Shown here piece after piece: positions 33,369-42,109 of a stretch of DNA of 64,000 nucleotides. Positions within the stretch are counted from its first letter, which is position 1. Each line of letters starts with the position of its first letter. The translations under genes were made by a program, and so were the position numbers. Source of the stretch: Robiginitalea sp. SC105 (GTDB lineage: Bacteria; Bacteroidota; Bacteroidia; Flavobacteriales; Flavobacteriaceae); NCBI RefSeq assembly GCF_014243345.1, contig NZ_JACLZF010000001.1, forward strand, positions 868,001 through 932,000, written 5' to 3'. The notes below the pieces were generated by a model. That model ran no database searches, had not been told where the DNA came from, and saw only the letters and a program-made list of their open reading frames with translations.

Positions 33369-34076
33369 CTAACGCAACGACCAGATTTCGTACATGGGTT
33401 CGCCCCGGCTGTTGTTGCCGGTGTGGTGCCAGTCCGGTCCCTGCCGCTCAAACTGGAAATTCAGTTCGGCACCCACCCGTGAATCGTCCCGGGAGAAAAA
33501 CCGGATCACCTCCGTATAGGTTCCCTGGTCGGCCGCGTACAGGCCGCCGCCCGTTCCCATGAAGTCCATGGTCTCGCTGTTGTAGGCCACCCACTGGAAG
33601 TACCCGTCCAAAAGGAACTTCAGCGTCTTCCGCGGGGTGTCGTTGCCGCGCCTTTCCTGCCCGGTATCCGGGCCCCGGGTGGCAAACAGCCAGGCCCCGT
33701 CCAGGGGTTGCCCCAGGGCGGGCTCCTTTTTGTACGGCCGGTCCCAGTTTTCGTTGAAGATGAGGTCCCCATCCGCGTACCCGATGGAGGCTTTGTGGAC
33801 TTTTTCACCGGTTTGCGCAAAGTCCGTGTTGAACTCCAGGGAGACCCGGAGGGTATCCCCCTGTGTGGTATGGAAACCGCCCATAGTCCCGATAAAATGC
33901 GCCGGCTTGCTGTCGTATATGGTATGTATCAGATAATCGTCCGATACCAGCAGGAGGTAATTCCGGACGGTATCCCCGTGCATTTCCACGGCCTTATAGG
34001 CCCCGGGGGTGATTTGTGCCTGTGAAATCGCACCGGACAGGCAACAGGCCAGCGCGAAAAAAATTAATCGTTTCAT
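33369..34076 (-). CDS. Secreted DUF4488-like protein
   Basis: 235 aa from ATG 34076, which begins the signal peptide MKRLIFFALACCLSGAISQA; upstream Mets at 34151 and 34127 give no better leader. Two lipocalin-like halves are apparent: AYKAVEMHGDTVRNYLLLVS...GTMGGFHTTQGDTLRVSLEF and GAWLFATRGPD...TLKFLLDGYFQWVAYNS...GTGGGLYAADQGTYTEVIRF. The second half fits DUF4488 (ending in a W-S-L-R tail). Ligand unknown. Confidence 0.7.
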   Translation of the reverse strand: MKRLIFFALACCLSGAISQAQITPGAYKAVEMHGDTVRNYLLLVSDDYLIHTIYDSKPAHFIGTMGGFHTTQGDTLRVSLEFNTDFAQTGEKVHKASIGYADGDLIFNENWDRPYKKEPALGQPLDGAWLFATRGPDTGQERRGNDTPRKTLKFLLDGYFQWVAYNSETMDFMGTGGGLYAADQGTYTEVIRFFSRDDSRVGAELNFQFERQGPDWHHTGNNSRGEPMYEIWSLR

Positions 34077-34521
34077 AAAGGTCTCCGAATTTGGATGACC
34101 TCTAAAATACAATATATTTCCACGCATGTAAAGGAATTCAATGCCCTGCAAATCAACAGCTTATTGGATCGGACAAGCGAAATTCAAAAAAAACCCAAAA
34201 AAGCAGCTATATTTAAAAAAAAAGTTTTCATTTGCACCCGTCAATCCCGGGGCTTAACCGGTTTTGTCTGGCTGAACATTTTGAATTGTGTTTGTATGTT
34301 CGGGTGGCTGGGAAACAGGAAGTCATACCCCGTCACGGCCTATCGGATAGGCAACCGGAGTTTAAAGCTAGCTTCCGACGATAAAGGTCCCCGCCACGCC
34401 GTATCCGGCGCATCCATCCATGCTATTCTGAAAGGGAAATTTCCAACAACAGGCTGCAAATGAAATTAATTCCCGCCGGGAACCACAAGGGACTTGCCGT
34501 CGGATTTGAAAGTCACATAGA
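34077..34521. other. Long intergenic region before the polyamine cluster
   Basis: 445 bases. TATATTTA (34208-34215) and TTTCATTTG near 34220-34230 are weak -7 candidates for the arginine decarboxylase gene, which would then have a 5' leader near 290 nt. The ORF at 34095-34463 does not look coding. I found no known riboswitch, but the long leader could hold a regulatory structure. Confidence 0.35.
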
Positions 34522-35961
34522 ATGAATATAACCTATCGGGATCTTATAGATCAAACGTATTATTTCCCAACCGAGGAATTTGACCTTGAGGGCGACCGCC
34601 TGCGGTTCCACGGAGTGCCGCTGATGGAGCTCATCGAGCAGTACGGGAGTCCGCTGAAGTTTACCTACCTGCCCAAGATTTCCCAGAATATCAACAGGGC
34701 CAAGGACTGGTTTGCCGAGGCGATGGAAAAACACGACTATCCCGGCAAGTACTATTATTGTTACTGCACCAAGAGTTCCCATTTCCGCTATGTCCTCCAC
34801 GAGGCCCTGAAAAACGACATCCACATCGAAACCTCTTCGGCATTCGACATTAACATCGTGGAGAACCTCAAGTCCCAGGGGCTGGTCAACGACGGGACGT
34901 ATGTCATCTGCAATGGCTTCAAGCGGGCAGCCTATGTGGAAAATATCGGGCGCCTGATCAACGAGGGGCACCGGAACTGCATCCCGATCATCGACAACTA
35001 TGAGGAACTGGCCCTGCTGGACGAGGCCATTGAAGAACCCTTCAAGGTGGGGATCCGGATTGCCTCCGAGGAGGAACCCAAATTTGAATTCTACACCTCC
35101 CGCCTCGGGATCGGCTATAAGGACATCGTGCCCTTTTACGAAAACCAGATCCGGGACAACGACAAGGTGGAGCTGCGGATGCTGCATTTCTTCATCAACA
35201 CGGGCATCAGGGACAACGCCTACTACTGGAATGAGCTCACCAAGTGCCTCAAGGTCTATGTCCGGCTCAAAAAACTCTGCCCGAGCCTGGATAGCCTGAA
35301 TATCGGCGGGGGCTTCCCGACCAAGAACTCCCTGTCCTTCCAGTACGATTACGGCTATATGATTGACGAGATCGTCAACCAGATCAAGCTCACCTGCGAG
35401 GAGGGGGACGTCCCCCCGCCCAACATCTTTACGGAATTCGGCAGTTTTACCGTGGGCGAAAGCGGCGGGGCCCTCTACAAGGTCCTCTACCAGAAGCAAC
35501 AGAACGACCGGGAGAAGTGGAACATGATCGACAGTTCGTTTATCACCACCCTGCCGGATTCCTGGGCCATCAACAAACGGTTCATCATGCTGCCCGTAAA
35601 CCGGTGGGACGACGCCTACGAGCGGGTGCTCCTCGGGGGGCTCACCTGCGACAGCGATGACTATTACAACAGCCAGCAGGACATGAACGCCATTTACCTG
35701 CCCAAGTTCCATTCAGGCAAACCCCTGTATATCGGGTTTTTCAACACGGGGGCCTACCAGGAGACCATCGGGGGGTACGGCGGGCTGCACCATTGCCTGA
35801 TCCCCCAGCCCAAACACCTGCTCATCGACCGGGACGCGCACGGGGAACTGCAGGTATCGGTTTTCAGCGAACAGCAAACGGCGGAAGACCACATGCGCAT
35901 CCTCGGATACCAGCCGCAGCATGTCGAACAGCTGCAGGCATCAACCAAAAACGCTAATTGA
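34522..35961 (+). CDS. speA: Biosynthetic arginine decarboxylase (PLP, Bacteroidota type)
   Basis: 479 aa, shorter than E. coli SpeA (about 630) and of the type common in Bacteroidota. Fold III PLP-dependent decarboxylase features: PLP Lys84 in YCYCTKSSHF, the glycine loop IGGGFPTKNS, the EFGSFTVGESG segment and the second-subunit Cys-Asp site in GLTCDSDDYY. It makes agmatine from arginine. The next two genes are agmatinase and a deoxyhypusine-synthase-like protein (7 nt gap and 11 nt overlap), so this is the first step of a polyamine operon. Ornithine/diaminopimelate decarboxylase relatives were considered, but the neighbours favour arginine. Confidence 0.92.
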   Translation: MNITYRDLIDQTYYFPTEEFDLEGDRLRFHGVPLMELIEQYGSPLKFTYLPKISQNINRAKDWFAEAMEKHDYPGKYYYCYCTKSSHFRYVLHEALKNDIHIETSSAFDINIVENLKSQGLVNDGTYVICNGFKRAAYVENIGRLINEGHRNCIPIIDNYEELALLDEAIEEPFKVGIRIASEEEPKFEFYTSRLGIGYKDIVPFYENQIRDNDKVELRMLHFFINTGIRDNAYYWNELTKCLKVYVRLKKLCPSLDSLNIGGGFPTKNSLSFQYDYGYMIDEIVNQIKLTCEEGDVPPPNIFTEFGSFTVGESGGALYKVLYQKQQNDREKWNMIDSSFITTLPDSWAINKRFIMLPVNRWDDAYERVLLGGLTCDSDDYYNSQQDMNAIYLPKFHSGKPLYIGFFNTGAYQETIGGYGGLHHCLIPQPKHLLIDRDAHGELQVSVFSEQQTAEDHMRILGYQPQHVEQLQASTKNAN

Positions 35962-35968
35962 TCAACCT

Positions 35969-36913
35969 ATGAGACAATCGAAGAATTACGCCGGGATTCC
36001 TGACGAATTCTCGCAAATGGAGAAGGCCGCGGTGGTCCTGATCCCGGTGCCTTTCGACGGCACCAGCACCTGGGGCAAAGGGGCCGACAAGGGGCCCGAG
36101 GCCTTTCTGGAGGCCTCCGAGAACATGGAGGTCTACGACATCGAGACCGGGACGGAGGTATACCGCCACGGCATTTACCTGGCCCCGCCCATCGAGGCAG
36201 ACGAACCTGAGGACCTTGTAGACGAGGTGCACGACCAGGTAAAGGATTTTATCAAGCGCAACAAGTTCGTGACGCTCATCGGGGGGGAACATTCCCTCTC
36301 CATCGGATCCATCCGCGCCTTCAACGAGTGTTTCGACGACCTGACCGTCCTGCATATCGATGCCCATGCCGACCTGCGGAAAACCTATGACGGAACCCCC
36401 TACAGCCATGCATGCGCGGTGCACGAGGCCTCCCAGACCACCAACCTGGTACAGGTGGGCATCCGGAGCATGGATGCCATCGAAAAGACCTATATGGATA
36501 CGGAAAGGGTGTTTTTTGCCCAGGAAATGGCCACGGATGAGTTCTGGATGGACAAGGTGATCGACCAGCTTTCCGACAACGTATTCATTACCTTTGACCT
36601 GGATGCCCTGGACCCGTCCATCCTGCCGTCCACCGGTACCCCGGAACCCGGGGGGTTGTTCTGGTACGAGACCCTGGATTTCCTCCGGCAGGTCTTTGAA
36701 GAAAAGAACGTGGTGGGTTTTGATATCGTGGAACTCTGCCCGAACCCGGCCGACCGTTCTTCCGATTTCCTGGCGGCCAAGCTGTATTACAAAATGTTGA
36801 GTTATAAATTCAGGGAAGATACCCCCGACGGGGACGCGGATGCCGGAGCCGGCAACGCGAAGCCCCGCCCTTCGGGTCTTGCCTCCAAATACGACGAAGA
36901 CGATGACTACTGA
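35969..36913 (+). CDS. speB: Agmatinase / ureohydrolase family protein
   Basis: 314 aa from ATG 35969, 7 nt after the decarboxylase stop. All six Mn ligands of ureohydrolases are present: His108 (GGEHSLSIG), Asp131, His133 and Asp135 (IDAHADLR), Asp210 and Asp212 (FDLDALDPS). It hydrolyses agmatine to putrescine and urea, the second step of the route started by the gene before. The C-terminal tail GDADAGAGNAKPRPSGLASK is low complexity, unusual for the family. The stop overlaps the next start by 11 nt. Confidence 0.93.
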   Translation: MRQSKNYAGIPDEFSQMEKAAVVLIPVPFDGTSTWGKGADKGPEAFLEASENMEVYDIETGTEVYRHGIYLAPPIEADEPEDLVDEVHDQVKDFIKRNKFVTLIGGEHSLSIGSIRAFNECFDDLTVLHIDAHADLRKTYDGTPYSHACAVHEASQTTNLVQVGIRSMDAIEKTYMDTERVFFAQEMATDEFWMDKVIDQLSDNVFITFDLDALDPSILPSTGTPEPGGLFWYETLDFLRQVFEEKNVVGFDIVELCPNPADRSSDFLAAKLYYKMLSYKFREDTPDGDADAGAGNAKPRPSGLASKYDEDDDY

Positions 36914-37880
36914 GAAAGGAGCCATTACCGATTTTATCACCAAATACTTCCTGCATTTCAATGCGGCCGCCCTGGTGGATGCCGCAAAGGGGTACCAGGA
37001 CCAGCTGGACCAGGGTGCCAAAATGCTGGTATCTCTTGCCGGTGCGATGAGTACGGCCGAACTCGGCCGGATTTTCGCCGAGATGATCCGCCAGGACAAG
37101 GTGCATATCATCAGTTGCACGGGTGCCAACCTGGAGGAGGATATCATGAACCTGGTGGCCCACAGCCATTACCGGCGGGTACCGGAGTACCGGGACCTCA
37201 CCCCCCAGGATGAGTGGGCCCTGCTGGAAAAGGGCCTGAACCGGGTGACCGACACCTGCATCCCGGAGGAGGAGGCCTTCCGCCGCCTGCAGGAACACAT
37301 CTTCAAGATCTGGAAGAATGCCGAAGAGGCGGGGGAGCGCTATTTCCCGCACGAATTCATGTATAAAATGCTGCTTTCCGGGGTCCTGGAACCCTACTAC
37401 GAGATCGACCTGAAGAATTCCTGGATGTATGCGGCCGCCGAAAAGAACCTACCCCTGGTGTGCCCGGGATGGGAAGACAGCACCATGGGGAACATCTTTG
37501 CCTCCTATGTGGTCAAGGGCGAACTCAAGGCCAGCACCATGAAGTCCGGGATCGAGTACATGACCTACCTGGCCGACTGGTATACGGCCAATTCCGGAAA
37601 GGGGATCGGGTTCTTCCAGATCGGGGGCGGCATCGCCGGCGATTTCCCCATTTGCGTGGTGCCCATGCTCTACCAGGACCTGGAGCGGACCGACACCCCG
37701 TTCTGGAGCTATTTCTGCCAGATCAGCGACAGTACCACCAGCTACGGCTCCTATTCCGGGGCGGTCCCGAACGAAAAAATCACCTGGGGCAAGCTGGGCA
37801 TCGACACCCCCAAATTTATCGTGGAGAGCGATGCAACTATTGTTGCGCCATTAATTTTTGCTTACCTTTTGAACATGTAA
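36903..37880 (+). CDS. Deoxyhypusine-synthase-like protein, probable homospermidine-type synthase
   Basis: 325 aa from ATG 36903, overlapping speB. It keeps the deoxyhypusine synthase fold marks: ISCTGANLEEDIMNLVAHSH near the NAD site and the covalent-intermediate Lys297 in ITWGKLGID (equivalent to human Lys329), ending in ATIVAPLIFAYLL. The active-site His segment of true enzymes (GGGxxKHH) is replaced by GGGIAGDFPICV. Bacteria lack eIF5A, and the gene is locked to arginine decarboxylase and agmatinase, so transfer of aminobutyl groups to putrescine to form homospermidine is a fitting guess. This is inference; biochemical proof cannot be read here. Confidence 0.85.
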   Translation: MTTEKGAITDFITKYFLHFNAAALVDAAKGYQDQLDQGAKMLVSLAGAMSTAELGRIFAEMIRQDKVHIISCTGANLEEDIMNLVAHSHYRRVPEYRDLTPQDEWALLEKGLNRVTDTCIPEEEAFRRLQEHIFKIWKNAEEAGERYFPHEFMYKMLLSGVLEPYYEIDLKNSWMYAAAEKNLPLVCPGWEDSTMGNIFASYVVKGELKASTMKSGIEYMTYLADWYTANSGKGIGFFQIGGGIAGDFPICVVPMLYQDLERTDTPFWSYFCQISDSTTSYGSYSGAVPNEKITWGKLGIDTPKFIVESDATIVAPLIFAYLLNM

Positions 37881-37882
37881 TT

Positions 37883-38191
37883 ATGGACAACCTTAAGCGC
37901 GTCATTGTAGATTTTAAGAAACTGACTCCCGAGGTGCTGAAGCTCCTTGTCGAAAAATACCCCGACGGGTACGACGACGACCACATCATCACCTTCAGGA
38001 ATGCACAGGGCGAACGCGTGGAAGCCGTTGAAGTGACAACGGACGATACCAAATACCTCGTAAAGATCAGTGCCAAGCTCGAGAAGACCATGGCCAATTA
38101 CGACGAGGAAGACTACGAGGATTTTGACGACGACGATCCGGAGGCCATCCCGGATATCGAGATGGAATCCGACGAGGATTCCGACCTCTAA
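37883..38191 (+). CDS. Small acidic conserved protein
   Basis: 102 aa from ATG 37883, 2 nt after the stop before. The N-terminal 60 residues (MDNLKRVIVDFKKLTPEVLK, HIITFRNAQGERVEAVEVTT) form a compact alpha/beta domain; the last 30 are almost only Asp and Glu (YDEEDYEDFDDDDPE, DEDSDL). I remember similar proteins across flavobacteria, without a known role. The acidic tail suggests binding to a basic partner. The tight spacing puts it in the polyamine operon, though it may only be carried along. Confidence 0.8.
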   Translation: MDNLKRVIVDFKKLTPEVLKLLVEKYPDGYDDDHIITFRNAQGERVEAVEVTTDDTKYLVKISAKLEKTMANYDEEDYEDFDDDDPEAIPDIEMESDEDSDL

Positions 38192-38206
38192 CCCCTTCGA
38201 ATTACA

Positions 38207-38626
38207 ATGGAAAAGGCATCCTTTCACCTGTCCCTCCCCTGTCGCAGCATCAGTGCCACCCGTGCGTTTTACGTAGATATCCTGGGCGCAAAAGCCGGGA
38301 GGCAATCCAGCCAGTGGGTGGACATCGACCTGTACGGCAACCAGATTACCTTTACCAAAACCGGGCCGTTCAACTTCCAGTACCAATCCTATAAGTTCGA
38401 GGATTCCGTATTGCCTGCCTTCCACTTCGGGGTGCTCGTTTCGGGTCCCGAGCTGGAGGAATTGCTGCACCGCCTCGAGGGCCTTTCCCTGGAGCTGCCG
38501 GTGAATACGCTTTTCCTTCAGGATAAGCCCGGTGCCCACCGGTCTTTTTTTGTAGAGGACCCCAATGGTTTTATGGTGGAGTTCAAAAACTTCCTGAACC
38601 CCGGGGATGTTTTCCGGACCGAATAG
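38207..38626 (+). CDS. VOC-family (glyoxalase/bleomycin-resistance-like) protein
   Basis: 139 aa with two beta-alpha-beta-beta-beta halves: SFHLSLPCRSISATRAFYVD in the first, and VLPAFHFGVLVSGPELEELL in the second, closing with FFVEDPNGFMVEFKNF where PNG-x-x-x-EF is the usual metal-site end. His and Glu ligands of the VOC fold are visible. The substrate is not predictable. It starts 15 nt after the acidic protein and is followed, 45 nt later, by the RimK fusion gene on the same strand. Confidence 0.9.
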   Translation: MEKASFHLSLPCRSISATRAFYVDILGAKAGRQSSQWVDIDLYGNQITFTKTGPFNFQYQSYKFEDSVLPAFHFGVLVSGPELEELLHRLEGLSLELPVNTLFLQDKPGAHRSFFVEDPNGFMVEFKNFLNPGDVFRTE

Positions 38627-38671
38627 GCCCGCCGCCGGATTTCCGCCGGATTTTTCAAACTGAACAACCGC

Positions 38672-40045
38672 ATGAAGCAATTACCAACGCTCGGCAGCGA
38701 AGAATGGTGCATTTTTGAAGACCTGGGGATCCCGGCCATCAAGGCGCGGGTGGATTCCGGGGCAAAAACCTCCTCCATCCAGGCCACCAATGTCAAGGTT
38801 TTTATGAAGCACGGGGAGGAGTGGGTGCATTTTGAGGTGCACCCCCTGCAGGATACGCGGAGTATCACCATCCCCTGCGAGGCGAAGCTCGTGGACCGGC
38901 GGTATGTAAAGAGTTCTTCCGGGATTACCGATGAACGCCTGGTGATCCGGACAAAGGTAAAGATGGGCGGCGACGCCTTCGATATCGAACTGACCCTGGC
39001 CAGCCGGGATACGATGGAATACCGGATGCTGCTCGGGCGGGAGGCCCTGTCCGGGCGCTACCTGGTCAACCCGGCCGCCAGTTTTTGCAAACAGGGGTTC
39101 ACCGATGCGGAAATCGAGGGGAAATACAAACCCTACCGCCCGAATCGCACCGGGCTGAAAATTGCCCTGCTGGCCAGCAACCCGCAACTCTACAGCAACA
39201 AACGCATCATGGAAGCCGCCCAGGCGAGGGGGCACGAAATCGTCTTCCTCAATGTGGAACTGGCCTATATGAAGCTCGACGCGCATTCCCCCGAGATCCG
39301 CTACCGGGGCGGCAACATCCTCAATGAATTCGACGCCATCATCCCCCGGATCAAGCCGGCCGTCACCTTTTACGGCTGCGCCCTGATCCGCCAATTCGAC
39401 AACCTGGGGGTCTACTGCCTGAACTCGGCCGAGGCCATTACGCAGTCCAGGGATAAGTTGTTTGCCTCCCAGTTGTTTTCCCGCCACGACATCCACATCC
39501 CCATTACCGGGTTTGCCAAATCGCCCAATGACACCAAGGATCTGATCAAGATGGTCAACGGGGCGCCCCTCATCATCAAACTGCTGGAAAGCACCCAGGG
39601 GAAAGGGGTGGTACTGGCGGAGACGAACAAAGCGGCGGAAAGCGTAATCAACGCCTTTAAAAGCGTTCAGACCAACATCCTGGTACAGGAATTTATCAAG
39701 GAGGCGAACGGCCAGGACATCCGGTGTTTTGTGATCAATAACAAGGTGGTGGCCTCCATGCAACGCCAGGCCGAAAAAGGGGAATTCCGCGCCAACATCC
39801 ACCAGGGCGGCAGTGCCTCCCCGGTAAAGATCACCTCGGAGGAGCGAAAGCTGGCCATAAAGGCATCCAAGGTGCTCAACCTGGCCGTGGCCGGGGTGGA
39901 TATCATCCGTTCCAATAAAGGGCCGCTGCTGCTGGAGGTAAATTCATCCCCTGGCCTGGAAGGTATCGAAAACGCCACCGGGAAGGATATTGCAGACAGC
40001 ATGATCCGAGCCATCGAAAAGAAACTCAGCTACACGCCAGTCTAA
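38672..40045 (+). CDS. Fusion of RimK/LysX-type zinc-protease-like domain with RimK ATP-grasp ligase
   Basis: 457 aa. Residues 1 to about 150 are the domain often annotated as ATP-dependent zinc protease (pepsin-like fold): [20 protein letters not shown] and the matching [18 protein letters not shown]. Residues about 160-457 are a RimK ATP-grasp ligase: [57 protein letters not shown], and [20 protein letters not shown] with the Mg ligands. RimK adds glutamate to the C-terminus of ribosomal protein S6 or forms related amide bonds. The natural partner domains are joined in one chain here. Target unknown. Confidence 0.9.
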   Translation: MKQLPTLGSEEWCIFEDLGIPAIKARVDSGAKTSSIQATNVKVFMKHGEEWVHFEVHPLQDTRSITIPCEAKLVDRRYVKSSSGITDERLVIRTKVKMGGDAFDIELTLASRDTMEYRMLLGREALSGRYLVNPAASFCKQGFTDAEIEGKYKPYRPNRTGLKIALLASNPQLYSNKRIMEAAQARGHEIVFLNVELAYMKLDAHSPEIRYRGGNILNEFDAIIPRIKPAVTFYGCALIRQFDNLGVYCLNSAEAITQSRDKLFASQLFSRHDIHIPITGFAKSPNDTKDLIKMVNGAPLIIKLLESTQGKGVVLAETNKAAESVINAFKSVQTNILVQEFIKEANGQDIRCFVINNKVVASMQRQAEKGEFRANIHQGGSASPVKITSEERKLAIKASKVLNLAVAGVDIIRSNKGPLLLEVNSSPGLEGIENATGKDIADSMIRAIEKKLSYTPV

Positions 40046-40057
40046 GGCGGGATCCGC

Positions 40058-41008
40058 TCAGCCTTGAAGCGCCCGCAGCTCCCGGAGCATGGCGGACGTC
40101 GTTTTCTCCAAATCGTACTCCGGGCGCCAGCCCCAATCGGATCGCGCCTGGGAATCATCGATACTGCTGGGCCAGGAATCGGCGATGTCCTGCCGGAAAT
40201 CGGGTTCGTAGGCGATCTCGAAACTGGGGATTTCCCTGCGGATAGCCCCCGCCAGCTCGGCCGGGCTGAAACTCATCGCATTCAGGTTGTAGGACGAACG
40301 GACGCCCAGGGAATCCCCGTCGGCCCGCATCAGTTCGATGGTGGCGCGGATGGCATCGTCCATATACATCATGGGCAGGCGGGTATTCGGCCCGAGGAAA
40401 CAGGTATAGCTGCCGCTGCGGAGCGCCTCGTGGAAGATCTCCACGGCATAGTCCGTGGTTCCCCCGCCGGGCTGGGTCTTCCAGCTAATGAGCCCCGGGT
40501 AGCGGAGGCTGCGGACGTCCACGCCGAATTTCCGGTGGTAATAGGCGCACCACCGTTCCCCGGATTGCTTGCTGATCCCGTACACCGTGCTGGGCTCCAT
40601 CACAGTGGCCTGGGGGGTATTTTCTTTGGGCGTCGTACTGCCGAAAACGGCGATGCTGGATGGCCAGAACACCCGGGAGATCTTCTTTTCCTTGGCCAGT
40701 TTCAGGACGTTGAACAGGGTGTTCATGTTCAGGTTCCAGGCGCGGTCCGGGAATTTCTCGGCGGTGGCACTGAGCATGGCGGCCATCAGGTAGATCTCAT
40801 CCACCCCGTAGTGGACCACCACCTCTTCCATGGCATCGGCGTTGGTGGCATCCAGGATTTCAAAGGGGCCGGAATCCATCAGCCCGGCGTCCCCTTCCCT
40901 TATATCGCTCGCCACGACCGATTCCGACCCGTGCAGGTCCCTGAGCGCCAGGGTGAGTTCGGTGCCAATTTGCCCGCAGGCGCCCAGTATCAGAATTGTC
41001 TTGGCCAT
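40058..41008 (-). CDS. tdh: L-threonine 3-dehydrogenase, short-chain (epimerase-like) type
   Basis: 316 aa from ATG 41008 (a longer start at 41038 adds 10 residues before the Rossmann strand). NAD-binding LILGACGQIGTELTLALRDL at residue 5 on, SSIAVFG, the catalytic Tyr-Lys in STVYGISKQSGE, and the family marks RYPGLISWKTQPGGGTTDYA and FLGPNTRLPMMYMDDAIRA. It resembles the Flavobacterium/Cupriavidus type enzyme that oxidises L-threonine to 2-amino-3-ketobutyrate. The partner lyase (Kbl) is not nearby. It is divergent from the next gene, 64 nt away. Confidence 0.93.
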   Translation of the reverse strand: MAKTILILGACGQIGTELTLALRDLHGSESVVASDIREGDAGLMDSGPFEILDATNADAMEEVVVHYGVDEIYLMAAMLSATAEKFPDRAWNLNMNTLFNVLKLAKEKKISRVFWPSSIAVFGSTTPKENTPQATVMEPSTVYGISKQSGERWCAYYHRKFGVDVRSLRYPGLISWKTQPGGGTTDYAVEIFHEALRSGSYTCFLGPNTRLPMMYMDDAIRATIELMRADGDSLGVRSSYNLNAMSFSPAELAGAIRREIPSFEIAYEPDFRQDIADSWPSSIDDSQARSDWGWRPEYDLEKTTSAMLRELRALQG

Positions 41009-41051
41009 GGAAGGATCTCTTATTATAAGCGTGGCCAAAGATAACTCTTTG

Positions 41052-41059
41052 TAAATTTG
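41052..41059 (+). promoter_or_regulatory. -7 promoter element, nearly leaderless start
   Basis: TAAATTTG is an exact TAnnTTTG match only 12 nt before the ATG at 41072, so the transcript would have a leader of a few bases at most. Confidence 0.5.
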
Positions 41060-41071
41060 TACCTTCGGATT

Positions 41072-41602
41072 ATGCGAATTTTGTCTGCCATGCTCCTGCT
41101 CCTGGGCACCCTAGCCGGCTGCCAGCAACCCGTACGGGAGGCCCCCGCGGAACTACCTGCGGTGGAGGCGGCCGATACGCTTCCCCTGCCCGCACCCCTG
41201 GCTTTAAATGCTTCCGCACGGAACACCCTGGAAAACTGGGGGGCCTTCCGCACCCTTGAAGACCGGATTGAATCGGTCTACGCGATCCGGGGCCCCGAAG
41301 ACATGGAACTCAAGCTGGAGGAACTCGCCGAGGACTTCCAGGCGCTGGAAGATTCGGAGTATCCGCAGGCCTTTGACCTTCCCGCTGTCAGGAGCCGGGA
41401 GCGGGTGGTGCGCACCTTCCTTTTCAAGACCCAGGCCGCCATCTATTACCGGCGGGATTACCGACCTGCCCTCCGGCAGTTCCTCGAAGCCTACAACGCC
41501 CTGCGGGAACAGCTCAACCGGGTGGAATCCAACCAGCTCGACCCAAGCCTTTTTCGGGATAATCCGGTAAATCAAAACGAACAGAATGAACAGGATGAAT
41601 AA
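41072..41602 (+). CDS. Hypothetical lipoprotein
   Basis: 176 aa from ATG 41072; signal MRILSAMLLLLGTLAGCQQ puts the lipid Cys at residue 17. The mature protein is helical with SRERVVRTFLFKTQAAIYYR and many Leu/Glu, ending in a polar NQNEQNEQDE tail that arises from repeated AACAGAATGAACAG. No known domain recognised. The stop overlaps the start of the next gene (17 nt), so the two are coupled with each other and with the trehalase gene. Confidence 0.8.
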   Translation: MRILSAMLLLLGTLAGCQQPVREAPAELPAVEAADTLPLPAPLALNASARNTLENWGAFRTLEDRIESVYAIRGPEDMELKLEELAEDFQALEDSEYPQAFDLPAVRSRERVVRTFLFKTQAAIYYRRDYRPALRQFLEAYNALREQLNRVESNQLDPSLFRDNPVNQNEQNEQDE

Positions 41603-42098
41603 AACCCTTATGGCACTCATGTGCTGCCTCCCCCTGGCGCTGGCTGCACAGGAAAACGACAAACAGGCACTGGACAGCCTGCTTACGGCCTGGCACCAGG
41701 CGGCGTCAGATGCTGATTTTGATGCGTATTTCGGGTTGATGGCCCCCGGGGCGGCCTTTATCGGCACCGATGCCTCGGAAAACTGGGACAAGGAGGCATT
41801 CATGGCTTTCTCCCGGCCCTACTTTGAGCAGGGGAAGGCCTGGTCCTTCAAGGCGGTCCAACGGAACATCTATCTGGGCCCGGACGGAAAAACGGCCTGG
41901 TTTGACGAACTGCTGGACACCTGGATGCAACTTTGCAGGGGCTCCGGAGCAGCGGTGAAAACACCCGGGGGCTGGAAAATTGCCCATTACGTGTTGTCGA
42001 TGACCATACCCAACGAAGAGGTAGACGGCGCCATCCTCCTCAAAAAAGCCAGTGACAGCCTGGTACGTGCCCGCCTGTCTGGCGAAATACAGGATTAA
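41586..42098 (+). CDS. Secreted SnoaL/NTF2-like protein
   Basis: 170 aa with signal peptide MNRMNKTLMALMCCLPLALA. NTF2-like pattern: LDSLLTAWHQAASDADFDAY, FGLMAPGAAFIGTDASENWD, KEAFMAFSRPYFEQG and the beta end GGWKIAHYVLSMTIPNE. Such domains are enzymes or ligand binders; no catalytic residues stand out. It overlaps the preceding lipoprotein gene and lies 11 nt before the trehalase gene. Confidence 0.85.
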   Translation: MNRMNKTLMALMCCLPLALAAQENDKQALDSLLTAWHQAASDADFDAYFGLMAPGAAFIGTDASENWDKEAFMAFSRPYFEQGKAWSFKAVQRNIYLGPDGKTAWFDELLDTWMQLCRGSGAAVKTPGGWKIAHYVLSMTIPNEEVDGAILLKKASDSLVRARLSGEIQD

Positions 42099-42109
42099 AC
42101 CTGAACCCT

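Noticed and set aside
34095-34463. 122-codon frame before the arginine decarboxylase gene
   Set aside because: No recognisable domain, uneven composition, Lys-rich start from A-runs; it looks like non-coding leader.
34522-35961. Diaminopimelate or ornithine decarboxylase instead of arginine decarboxylase
   Set aside because: Same fold, but the tightly linked agmatinase gene makes agmatine the product.
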